5,666 bases of DNA from Anaerolineaceae bacterium (GCA_028699715.1 JAQVUC010000087.1:1-5666), one strand, 5' to 3'. Counted from the first letter of the stretch, positions 1 through 4,580 are shown. Made by a program: numbers and translations. Notes: generated by a model from the sequence alone, not told the origin.

Positions 1-131
1 CGCACATCAAAGGGGAGCCCTTTATGAGCGACGATCTGACGGTAGAACAATTCGTGCGCGGTGGAAATGGGAATTCCGAGCTCCTTCAGAATAGATTTGG
101 CTTTTTCTTTAGTGGCTTGTCGTGGCTTCAT
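1..131 (-). CDS. RelB/DinJ-family antitoxin, partial (3' end outside the window)
   Basis: The first 43 codons are visible and the gene continues past the left edge. The stretch around residues 9-43 (KAKSILKELGIPIST, then ELFYRQIVAHKGLPFDV) is the helix-helix core of the RelB/DinJ ribbon-helix-helix antitoxins, which neutralise a RelE/YafQ-type ribonuclease and repress their own operon. The ATG at 131-129 is chosen because GGGGG at 140-136 is a good ribosome binding site and an in-frame TGA lies at 149-147. Odd point: only about six residues (MKPRQA) precede the first helix, where the family normally has a DNA-contacting beta strand of the xTVRIDx type, so the N-terminus may be shortened or frameshifted. 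The toxin gene would lie downstream, left of position 1. Family assignment is firm; function of this copy is inferred. Confidence 0.85.
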   Translation of the reverse strand, partial: MKPRQATKEKAKSILKELGIPISTAHELFYRQIVAHKGLPFDV

Positions 132-178
132 TTTTCCCCCTGAATGTCAAGCGAGTCATTATCGCAGATCTGAACCTG

Positions 179-206
179 ATTATACTGCCATTGGATGGCA
201 GGTCAA
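179..206 (-). promoter_or_regulatory. Sigma-70 promoter of the RelB/DinJ-type operon
   Basis: Read on the minus strand: -35 TTGACC (206-201), 16-bp spacer, perfect -10 TATAAT (184-179). It points at the antitoxin start 48 bp further on. Transcription would start near position 172. Confidence 0.8.
186..200. promoter_or_regulatory. Palindromic operator between -35 and -10
   Basis: TGCCAT-TGG-ATGGCA is a perfect 6-bp dyad with a 3-bp centre that fills the promoter spacer. Position and symmetry are those expected for an autoregulatory site of a ribbon-helix-helix antitoxin; binding itself is inferred. Confidence 0.7.
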
Positions 207-213
207 GCGTAGA

Positions 214-339
214 ACGTTTTGGGGTCGGACCGTGTCAACTAATTGAAAAGAAATGAGAATTAGTGTTTTTAGGCAGCCATGCAGGGCCTATACTGGACTT
301 TTCAAGGCAAAAAAAAGAATTTTTACAGAAGATAACGAA
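214..339 (+). repeat. Repeat family R1, copy 1
   Basis: Begins ACGTTTTGGGGTCGGACC and ends CAGAAGATAACGAA. It is nearly identical to 2704-2846 (about five substitutions, plus a 17-bp duplication in copy 2) and about three-quarters identical to 3748-3847. The first 26 bases recur inverted at 4553-4578. It encodes no recognisable protein. It starts just upstream of the minus-strand antitoxin promoter. Confidence 0.85.
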
Positions 340-368
340 AAAAACGAAGGCTTCAAAAAAAATTAAAT

Positions 369-396
369 CACCACAGAGACACAGAGGGCACAGAGG
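369..396 (+). repeat. CACAGAG-type interspersed repeat
   Basis: CACCACAGAGACACAGAG followed by GGCACAGAG, a short repeat familiar from intergenic DNA of several bacterial phyla. Related copies lie at 707-728 (same orientation) and 648-670 (inverted). Confidence 0.7.
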
Positions 397-410
397 AAAA
401 CAGGTTGGGT

Positions 411-425
411 TGGCCCTGTGGGCCA
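411..425. repeat. Short hairpin
   Basis: TGGCC-CTGTG-GGCCA, a 5-bp stem with a 5-nt loop. No T-run follows, so it is not a convincing terminator. Confidence 0.4.
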
Positions 426-455
426 GAAAAATATTTCTTGGCGGTCCTTTAAGCT

Positions 456-585
456 TGATTGCGTCGTAAAAAAGCCGAAAACAGCCATTGTCATTCCGAG
501 GAGCTTGCGACGAGGAATCTCAAGCATCCGCTATTATTAATCATTTCGTTTTACGAAGAGATCCCTCGCTGCGCTCGGGATGACA
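456..585 (+). repeat. 130-bp direct repeat B, copy 1 (MITE-like)
   Basis: Base-for-base identical to 2575-2704. From 489 onward it has inverted ends, TGTCATTCCGAG at the left and CTCGGGATGACA at the right (one mismatch), of the widespread CATTCCGAG...CTCGGGATGACA kind. An inner inverted pair TCGTAAAA (464-471) / TTTTACGA (549-556) is also present. No coding capacity is recognised; the open frames crossing it are incidental. The size and inverted ends suggest a non-autonomous mobile element, but no transposase or clear target-site duplication is visible. Confidence 0.85.
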
Positions 586-613
586 ATTCGGATTTTTTAC
601 GAAAGCATCAGGG

Positions 614-630
614 TTTGGCCTTCGGCCAAA
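614..630. repeat. Strong GC hairpin
   Basis: TTTGGCC-TTC-GGCCAAA, a perfect 7-bp stem with a 3-nt loop. No T-run follows, so it is more likely a repeat component than a terminator. Confidence 0.6.
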
Positions 631-647
631 TAGACACGACGTTGCAG

Positions 648-728
648 TTCTCTGTGATCTCCGTGCCTCTAACGAGCGATAGCGAGTGGGTGGTGGAAAA
701 TCAATTCACCACGGAGACACAGAGGACA
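648..728. repeat. Inverted pair of CACAGAG-type repeats
   Basis: CTCTGTGATCTCCGTG near 649-664 faces CACGGAGACACAGAG near 709-723. The arms are complementary apart from one extra base, so a large stem-loop is possible. Confidence 0.6.
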
Positions 729-775
729 GAGGTCGGAAGACGGAGGGCGGGAAGGCGGAGGTCAGAGGTCGGAAG
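721..775 (+). repeat. Purine-rich GGTCGGAGG-type tract
   Basis: A degenerate run of GAGGTCGGAAG / GGCGGAGG / GAGGTCAGAGG words, almost entirely purine on this strand. Similar wording recurs at 2846-2877 and at the head of each 61-bp unit from 5171. Confidence 0.55.
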
Positions 776-807
776 TCATAAGACGGGAAAAGATCAAATT
801 CGAATAT

Positions 808-975
808 CGAAATCCGAAACAATTACCAAAATTCAAATAAAACAAATTCGAAACGGCAAAAAAAGATCTAAAGAGTTTTTCTTTTGATCATTGTTGTATT
901 TGGTTATTCGAATTTGTTTCGAATTTAGAATTTCGTGCTTCGAATTTAGGTTTTTCATATTTGTTTCGGATTTCG
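808..975. repeat. AT-rich nested inverted repeat
   Basis: CGAAATCCGAAACAA (808-822) and TTGTTTCGGATTTCG (961-975) are perfectly complementary over 15 bp. Nested inside, AAATTCGAAAC (844-854) pairs with GTTTCGAATTT (916-926). The intervening DNA is AT-rich and non-coding. This style of repeat is common in intergenic DNA of Deltaproteobacteria (family recollection, not a search). Confidence 0.65.
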
Positions 976-1066
976 GATTTAAGTTTGAGGTTCTCGTAAA
1001 AAATCCGAATTTTCATCCCGAGCGCAGCGGCTTGCGCTTCCCGCCCCAAAGGTCAAGAAAAAATGT

Positions 1067-1081
1067 AATGACAATGTCATT
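1067..1081. promoter_or_regulatory. Perfect palindrome, probable tacAT operator
   Basis: AATGACA-A-TGTCATT, a 7-bp dyad with a 1-bp centre, overlaps the -35 element of the promoter just upstream of the antitoxin. Inferred target of the antitoxin-toxin complex. Confidence 0.7.
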
Positions 1082-1096
1082 GCCTTTCGCTACTAT
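1068..1096 (+). promoter_or_regulatory. Probable promoter of the tacAT module
   Basis: -35 ATGACA (1068-1073, 5/6 to consensus), 17-bp spacer, -10 TACTAT (1091-1096, 4/6). It lies 38 bp before the antitoxin ATG. The -35 sits inside a palindrome, so repression would block polymerase directly. Confidence 0.6.
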
Positions 1097-1133
1097 AGGC
1101 ATCGGGTAAAAAATAAATGCCAGGAGGCTTATT

Positions 1134-1424
1134 ATGGCTGCTTTAGCCAAGGACGCACCCCGCCGCGAGACATTGAATATTCGTATCAAAGCCGAGGACC
1201 GGCTCCTGATTGACCGTGCGGCCCGGTTGCGAGGGAAGAACAGGACGAATTTTATTCTGGATGCCGTTCGGTCGGCCGCCGAAGAGGCTCTTTACGACCA
1301 GGCGTTGATGACGGTCGATCCGGAGACCTATGCGAAATTTCTGGCATGTCTGGATAAGCCGCCTCGCCCCAGCGAGCGTTTGCGCAAGACGATGCGAACG
1401 CCTGCGCCGTGGGAGACGGCATGA
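1134..1424 (+). CDS. tacA: TacA-type DUF1778 ribbon-helix-helix antitoxin
   Basis: A 96-residue protein of the DUF1778/TacA family, the partner of GNAT acetyltransferase toxins. The ribbon strand is at about residues 13-18 (TLNIRI), with helix 1 at 20-33 and helix 2 at 37-51, including the family-typical RTNFILDA. The C-terminal half (DQALMTVDPETYAKFL, then LDKPPRPSERL) and the end TPAPWE match the segment that wraps and inhibits the toxin. AGGAGG at 1122-1127 sits six bases before the ATG. Its stop overlaps the toxin start by four bases (ATGA), indicating translational coupling. Length is normal and nothing is missing. The N-terminal part should bind the palindrome at 1067-1081 and repress the operon. 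Confidence 0.92.
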   Translation: MAALAKDAPRRETLNIRIKAEDRLLIDRAARLRGKNRTNFILDAVRSAAEEALYDQALMTVDPETYAKFLACLDKPPRPSERLRKTMRTPAPWETA

Positions 1425-1927
1425 CGCTTTGCTCACCGGCGCTGCTGACGGATGCCCATGATCTCGACGGTTTCGCTTCCGGCATCGACACCCTTGACAA
1501 CTGGCTCAAACGCCGGGCCCTCAAGAACCAGAAATCCGGAGCATCGCGCACGTTTGTTGTTTGCGAGAACCGGCGTGTTGTCGCCTACTATGCACTGGCA
1601 TCGAGCGCGGTTGCCGTTGTTGAAGCATCCGGCCGGCTTCGTCGCAACATGCCTGATCCGATTCCGGTTGTCGTGCTCGGTCGGCTGGCGGTGGACCGGT
1701 CCTTTCAAGGGCGGGGGATCGGACGCGCCCTGGTTCGAGATGCCGGCTATCGGGTGATTCAAGCCGCTGATATTATAGGAATACGTGGAGTCATTGCAAA
1801 AGCGGTCTCCATTGAAGCGAAAGTTTTCTACGGGCGTATGGGCTTTGATGCCTCGCCCCTTGACCCAATGACCCTGATGATCACGCTGGCAGACCTGAAA
1901 GCCTCGATCTTGAACCTCGAATTTTGA
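1421..1927 (+). CDS. tacT: TacT-type GNAT acetyltransferase toxin
   Basis: A 168-residue GNAT toxin of the TacT/AtaT type. Known members acetylate the amino group of aminoacyl-tRNA using acetyl-CoA and stop translation. Visible landmarks: FASGIDTLDNWL (18-29), SRTFVV (42-47), YYALAS (56-61), VVVLGRLAVD (83-92), the acetyl-CoA loop QGRGIG (96-101), and FYGRMGF (136-142), whose Tyr137 aligns with the catalytic tyrosine of TacT. SPLDPMTLMITLADLKA is the usual family ending. The ATG at 1421 is preferred because it overlaps the antitoxin stop and has GGGAG at 1411-1415; a GTG at 1409 would add four residues. The last residues (ILNLEF) are not family-like and are encoded by an interspersed-repeat sequence. 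Likely active, but only as long as the tail is tolerated. Confidence 0.93.
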   Translation: MTLCSPALLTDAHDLDGFASGIDTLDNWLKRRALKNQKSGASRTFVVCENRRVVAYYALASSAVAVVEASGRLRRNMPDPIPVVVLGRLAVDRSFQGRGIGRALVRDAGYRVIQAADIIGIRGVIAKAVSIEAKVFYGRMGFDASPLDPMTLMITLADLKASILNLEF

Positions 1928-1949
1928 ATTTTGAATGCCGCGAAGCGGC
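1912..1949 (+). repeat. TTGAAC-type repeat with GCCGC/GCGGC hairpin
   Basis: TTGAACCTCGAA, two TTTTGAAT words, then the hairpin GCCGC-GAA-GCGGC (1937-1949). The same design recurs at 5469-5591. It overlaps the last codons of the GNAT toxin. There is no T-run, so terminator function is doubtful. Confidence 0.6.
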
Positions 1950-1976
1950 CTGCCGCACCAGGGACCTGTCTGGTTG

Positions 1977-1990
1977 AACAGGATTTACAG
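1977..1990 (+). repeat. AACAGGATTTACAG short repeat
   Basis: AACAGGATTTACAG resembles AACAGGATCAACAGG at 5538-5552 (12 of the first 14 bases agree). Both lie beside TTGAAC-type hairpin repeats, suggesting a common mosaic unit. It also lies just left of the point where the HigB-like toxin loses its homology. Confidence 0.45.
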
Positions 1991-2026
1991 AAAAAAATTT
2001 TGTCATGTGCTGATCTGCCGCGATGA

Positions 2027-2248
2027 AGATTTGGTCATGTCAGAATCGAACGATTAGCAGCAGGTAACCCGGGAGATGTTAAGCCAGTTAGTGAAGGGGT
2101 ATCGGAAATGCGGATTGATTACGGCCCTGGGTATCGGGTCTATTTTAAAAAGATAGGGCAAAAGGTTGTCGTCTTATTGGCTGGCGGCGATAAAAATACC
2201 CAGTCCAAAGACATCAAAACCGCCTTGCGATTATCGCGTGGTTTGTAG
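2027..2248 (+). pseudogene. HigB/RelE-like addiction module toxin, 5' end lost
   Basis: The frame from 2039 to the TAG at 2246-2248 encodes VRIERLAAGNPGDVKP, VSEGVSEMRIDYGPGYRVYF and VVVLLAGGDKNTQSKDI. This is the C-terminal two-thirds of the RelE-superfamily 'addiction module killer' protein (COG3657 type), normally about 100 residues. The N-terminal part with the usual EF..WL...D..A.ARI pattern is absent: an in-frame TGA lies at 2024-2026, and no ATG, GTG or TTG lies between it and the conserved block. The only in-frame ATG (2108) would leave 46 residues. The breakpoint is near AT-rich and repeat sequence at 1977-2000. It stands directly before its cognate antitoxin, the toxin-first order of this family. 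Almost surely inactive. Confidence 0.85.
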
Positions 2249-2257
2249 GAGTCAACC

Positions 2258-2563
2258 ATGGAAAAGACCAAAACTTCAAAATACGATGTCGCAGAACACC
2301 TTCGCACCCCCGAGGAAATGGCTGCTTATCTTGAGGCCTGCCTTGAAGAAGCGAATGGTGATGCCGCATTTATAGCAAAAGCTCTTGGTGATATTGCACG
2401 GGCAAAAGGCATGTCACAAGTCGCACGTGAGGCTGGCTTATCCCGCGAAAGTCTTTATAAGGCACTCTCAGGAGAACGAACGCCTGGTTTTGATACAATC
2501 CTCAAAGTAATCGGTGCCCTTGGGCTAAGATTGCATGCTGAAGCAGTCCAAGCAAATACTTGA
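2258..2563 (+). CDS. higA: HigA-like XRE-family antitoxin (orphan)
   Basis: A 101-residue protein of the 'addiction module antidote' family (COG3636/TIGR02684 type). Residues 9-33 (YDVAEHLRTPEEMAAYLEAC...) are the typical N-terminal antitoxin segment. Residues 36-95 form a lambda-repressor-type helix-turn-helix; SQVAREAGLSRESLYKALSG (53-72) is the recognition region, followed by FDTILKVIGALGLRL. The ATG at 2258 has AGGAG at 2247-2251, overlapping the TAG of the ruined toxin. Length is normal and the frame is clean, so the antitoxin outlived its toxin. The native promoter upstream of the toxin is apparently gone and I see no obvious replacement. It could act as a stand-alone repressor or protect against related toxins, which is inference. 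Confidence 0.9.
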   Translation: MEKTKTSKYDVAEHLRTPEEMAAYLEACLEEANGDAAFIAKALGDIARAKGMSQVAREAGLSRESLYKALSGERTPGFDTILKVIGALGLRLHAEAVQANT

Positions 2564-2574
2564 TTGCCCAACCA

Positions 2575-2704
2575 TGATTGCGTCGTAAAAAAGCCGAAAA
2601 CAGCCATTGTCATTCCGAGGAGCTTGCGACGAGGAATCTCAAGCATCCGCTATTATTAATCATTTCGTTTTACGAAGAGATCCCTCGCTGCGCTCGGGAT
2701 GACA
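2575..2704 (+). repeat. 130-bp direct repeat B, copy 2 (MITE-like)
   Basis: An exact copy of 456-585, in the same orientation and 2119 bp away. It begins 11 bp after the HigA-like stop codon and abuts repeat R1 copy 2 at 2704. Perfect identity implies recent duplication or ongoing gene conversion. Confidence 0.9.
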
Positions 2705-2846
2705 CGTTTTGGGGTCGGACCGTGTCAACTTTCGGACCGTGTCAACTTATTGAAAAGAAATGAGAATTAATGTTTTTAGGCAGCTATACAGGGCCCATAC
2801 TGGACTTTTCAAGGCAAAAAAAAGAATTTTTACAGAAGATAACGAA
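2704..2846 (+). repeat. Repeat family R1, copy 2
   Basis: Matches 214-339 with few substitutions. It differs by a 17-bp tandem duplication at its head: TCGGACCGTGTCAACT occurs at 2715-2730 and again at 2732-2747. A GGTCGGAGGTCAGAGG purine tract follows to about 2877. Confidence 0.88.
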
Positions 2847-2884
2847 GGGTCGGAGGTCAGAGGTCGGAGGGCGGCGGGGGCCAG

Positions 2885-3049
2885 TTTTCCACGTTTCTGT
2901 CGTTTGCGGCGGCGGTGGGGTTTATCGCGATCGAGCTGGTGGGGTTTTGGGCGGAGAAGAAAGGGATTGATGTGGTCGGGGGGGGTGCCGGGGGAAGATT
3001 TTCCGGGATATCGGGATATTTGGAGCGGTATTGTTTGCATCATGATGAA
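2885..3049 (+). other. Coding-like remnant of unknown origin
   Basis: In one frame 2885-2977 reads FSTFLSFAAAVGFIAIELVG and then FWAEKKGIDV, which looks like a membrane-proximal protein segment. After a run of eight G at 2978-2985 the next frame continues VPGEDFPGYRDIWSG. Removing one G joins the two. There is no start codon with a ribosome binding site, and I recognise no family. It is G-rich and follows a purine repeat, so a chance open frame is possible. The downstream end runs into the FitA/VapC promoter. Confidence 0.3.
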
Positions 3050-3063
3050 AAATGCATTATGAT
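3035..3063 (+). promoter_or_regulatory. Probable promoter of the FitA/VapC module
   Basis: -10 TATGAT (3058-3063, 5/6) with a weak -35 TTGCAT (3035-3040, 3/6) at exactly 17 bp. It lies 39 bp before the antitoxin ATG. Confidence 0.5.
3036..3056. promoter_or_regulatory. Possible operator of the FitA/VapC module
   Basis: TGCAT (3036-3040) and ATGCA (3052-3056) are inverted. The left part also contains the perfect 10-bp palindrome CATCATGATG (3038-3047). The site fills the promoter spacer, as expected for FitA-type autoregulation. Confidence 0.5.
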
Positions 3064-3102
3064 TATTATTGCAGTCACACTTGCCTGAAAAAGGAGAATA
3101 TA

Positions 3103-3348
3103 ATGCCATCATTACAAGTCCGTGAGTTACCGGACAATATTTACCACCTGTTGCAAAAGAGAGCACGGGCAGAAAACCGCAGCCTGGCGCAAGAGGCGGT
3201 TTCCATACTGGCAAAAGGTCTGAATACTTCCATATCCAATAAATCACGCCGCGCTGATCTGCTGCAGGAAATAGAGAAAAAATCTCTGCCTGAAACAGTA
3301 AAACGGTTTGATCCTGTCGAGTTAATCCGGGAGGATCGGGAACGGTGA
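3103..3348 (+). CDS. FitA-like ribbon-helix-helix antitoxin
   Basis: An 81-residue protein of the FitA/VapB type. The N-terminus SLQVRELPDNIYHLLQKRAR (3-22), then AENRSLAQEAVSILAKGL (23-40), is the Arc/FitA ribbon-helix-helix signature: strand at 3-7, helices at about 11-23 and 27-40. The remaining C-terminal tail, charged and ending in FDPVELIREDRER, is the expected toxin-binding arm. The ATG at 3103 is chosen over an in-frame ATG at 3052 because AAGGAG at 3091-3096 is ideally spaced and homologues begin MP(S/N)LQVR; the longer form would also begin inside the promoter. Its TGA overlaps the GTG of the toxin, giving coupled translation. Operon repression with the toxin is inferred from the family. 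Confidence 0.9.
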   Translation: MPSLQVRELPDNIYHLLQKRARAENRSLAQEAVSILAKGLNTSISNKSRRADLLQEIEKKSLPETVKRFDPVELIREDRER

Positions 3349-3734
3349 TACTTGTTCTGGATACCAGTGCGGCTGTTGAAATTGTCTTGCAAAGAGATTC
3401 TGCGCCGCGTTTGGCAAAGCTTGTCAGGGATGCAGATTGGGTTATTGCGCCAATGCTGTTTATCTCGGAAGTGAACAATGTATTCTGGAAATATCAGAAA
3501 TTTGTTGATTATCCCTATCCGGATTGTGAAAGAGATATTGAGCAGGCAATTGGATTGCCGGACCAATATATAAACGAGATCGAATTGTATCGTGAGGCGT
3601 TTAAACTTGGATGCACATTGGACCATCCAATATACGATATGTTCTATGTGGTACTTGCAAGACGAAACAGCGCCAGGTTATTGACCTTGGATAAGAAATT
3701 ATCAATTGTTGCGCATAAAGCTGGGGTAGAATGA
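3345..3734 (+). CDS. vapC: VapC-type PIN-domain ribonuclease toxin
   Basis: A 129-residue PIN-domain protein. VapC toxins are Mg2+-dependent RNases that commonly cut tRNA or rRNA; the target of this one cannot be read from sequence. The acidic catalytic set is complete: Asp6 in LVLDTSAAVE, Glu42 in FISEVNNVFW, Asp98 in HPIYDMFYVVLAR, and Asp116 in LLTLDKKL. It starts at GTG 3345, which overlaps the antitoxin stop; GGAGG at 3330-3334 is the likely ribosome binding site and a weak start may keep toxin below antitoxin. Length is normal and no lesion is seen, so it should be functional. Repeat R1 copy 3 starts 13 bp after its stop. Confidence 0.92.
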   Translation: MILVLDTSAAVEIVLQRDSAPRLAKLVRDADWVIAPMLFISEVNNVFWKYQKFVDYPYPDCERDIEQAIGLPDQYINEIELYREAFKLGCTLDHPIYDMFYVVLARRNSARLLTLDKKLSIVAHKAGVE

Positions 3735-3747
3735 AAATCAGGGGAGG

Positions 3748-3847
3748 TTTCGGGGTCGGGCCGTTTAAAGTTATTGAATTGAAACGGGAAGTAATGTTTT
3801 TAGGCTGTCATACAGGGGCTATATCGGACTTTTCAAGGCAAAAAACA
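3748..3847 (+). repeat. Repeat family R1, copy 3 (divergent)
   Basis: GTTTCGGGGTCGGGCCGT at the head, ATGTTTTTAGGC in the middle and GGACTTTTCAAGGCAAAAAA at the end line up with copies 1 and 2 at roughly three-quarters identity. It is placed directly after the VapC stop. From 3848 to 4004 I see no gene or further repeat apart from another TTTTCAAGGCA word at 3901-3911; the tract is G-rich. Confidence 0.75.
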
Positions 3848-4004
3848 GGATGATAGGCGGTGGCTCGCTGTCATTGGTCATTGCCCGTCTGGCGGGAACA
3901 TTTTCAAGGCAGAGGACGGCGGCGTTGAAATGTGGGGCGGTGTGGCTGAAAACGGCTGGAGGAGGGTGGTTGGAGGCTGGGAAAAAAGTGGCGGACGCTT
4001 CATT

Positions 4005-4043
4005 ACCTTGAAAATTCTGTTGCCATAACAGAAATTTCAAGGT
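4005..4043. promoter_or_regulatory. 17-bp-stem hairpin upstream of the ATPase remnant
   Basis: Left arm ACCTTGAAAATTCTGTT (4005-4021), loop GCCAT, right arm 4027-4043; 16 of 17 pairs match. The right arm ends where the purine-rich ribosome binding region (GGTAAGGA, 4041-4048) of the next gene begins. It could be an operator, a translational control stem or a repeat-element end. No T-run follows, so it is not a classical terminator. Confidence 0.65.
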
Positions 4044-4054
4044 AAGGAAAAATC

Positions 4055-4544
4055 ATGATACCCAGAACAATACAAGTCAATATTTTGCGTGAGGCCTTGT
4101 CGGTTTATCCGGAAGAATTAAATATCACAGGTTAAGCGGCCTGGGCCTGGATGAGATTTTACCCGAGCAATCCCAGCAACTTTGGACAAGAGGCGGTTTC
4201 CCCTCGTCGTTTCTTGCCGGCACGGACAAGACCAGCCTGGAATCGCGGAAAGCATTATTGAACAGTTAATCAGATTGATGGAAGCAGATGAATCTGAGTG
4301 CTTTCACTGGGCGACTCATGCGGGAGCGGAGTTGGACTTTTTGCATGTGAGAGGTTTGACGAAAACAGGTTTTGAAATAAAAAGAACGGTTGCCCCAAAG
4401 GTGACAAAATCCATGCGGGTTGCGTTAGAGGATCTCGGTTTGAATTGGTTGTATGTTATTCATGCCGGCGATCATTCCTATCCGATGGCTGAAAAGATAC
4501 AAGCTGTTTCTTGCTCGGAAATACATAAGGTGCCATCTGATTAA
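4055..4544 (+). pseudogene. AAA ATPase / DUF4143 protein, degraded, three fragments
   Basis: Three pieces of one family lie in family order but in three frames. Fragment A (4055-4111, MIPRTIQVNILREALSVYP) is the N-terminus that normally leads into the P-loop. Fragment B (4111 to about 4240) carries GRIKYHRLSGLGLDEILP and LWTRGGFPSSFLAGTD, the end of the AAA domain. Fragment C (about 4248-4544) carries IIEQLIRL, CFHWATHAGAELDFL, GFEIKRTVAPKVTKSMRVAL and GDHSYPMAEK, the DUF4143 nuclease-fold C-terminus. Full-length proteins have about 380-400 residues; roughly 160 remain. Walker A and B are gone, so no ATPase is possible. Fragment C sits in an open frame of 120 codons from 4182, but that frame reads through fragment B out of phase. 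The start has GGTAAGGA at 4041-4048. In-family function is unclear; such genes often sit in accessory islands. Confidence 0.88.
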
Positions 4545-4552
4545 ATACGGTG

Positions 4553-4578
4553 AGTTGCCATGGCCCGACCCCAAAATG
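4553..4578 (-). repeat. R1 head motif, inverted partial copy 4
   Basis: Read on the minus strand, it is CATTTTGGGG followed by TCGGGCCATGGCAACT; 22 of 26 bases match 215-240. The rest of R1 is missing. It begins 2 bp after the RelE stop codon and also lies 8 bp beyond the ATPase remnant's stop. Confidence 0.75.
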
Positions 4579-4580
4579 TT

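Larger units (their letters stand above)
567..1029. repeat. 463-bp composite bounded by 36-bp inverted repeats
   Basis: Bases 567-602 and 994-1029 are reverse complements with a single mismatch (35/36). The left arm consists of the right end of repeat B plus an 18-base extension ending TTTTTTACGA. Between the arms lie three further foldable units: 614-630, 648-728 and 808-975. No gene is recognisable inside. It could be a non-autonomous element or the relic of two inverted insertions. Confidence 0.75.

Noticed and set aside
263..339. Shared small peptide MFLG...GPILDFSRQKKEFLQKITK in R1 copies 1 and 2, shortened in copy 3
   Set aside because: The peptide similarity follows from DNA identity. 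Copy 1 would start at GTG, no ribosome binding site precedes any copy, and most differences change the residue. The reverse strand (FFALKSP) is equally conserved.
459..887. 142-codon open frame on the plus strand over repeat B
   Set aside because: It is composed of repeat B, a CACAGAG repeat and a purine tract. Its first part recurs identically in copy 2, as expected from copied DNA and not from coding constraint.
1937..1949. Rho-independent terminator after tacT
   Set aside because: The stem is only 5 bp and no T-run follows. The same hairpin occurs repeatedly in the repeat cluster at the right end.
2747..3478. 243-codon open frame on the minus strand
   Set aside because: It runs antisense through R1, the G-rich tract, the FitA-like gene and part of VapC. 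The plus-strand genes have clear family signatures and ribosome binding sites.
3819..4040. 73-codon minus-strand open frame opposite the hairpin
   Set aside because: It begins inside the 4005-4043 hairpin and ends in R1 copy 3, with no recognisable protein features.
215..4578. R1 repeats as integron attC sites between TA cassettes
   Set aside because: No RYYYAAC/GTTRRRY pair in the right arrangement is visible in R1, and no integrase is present.
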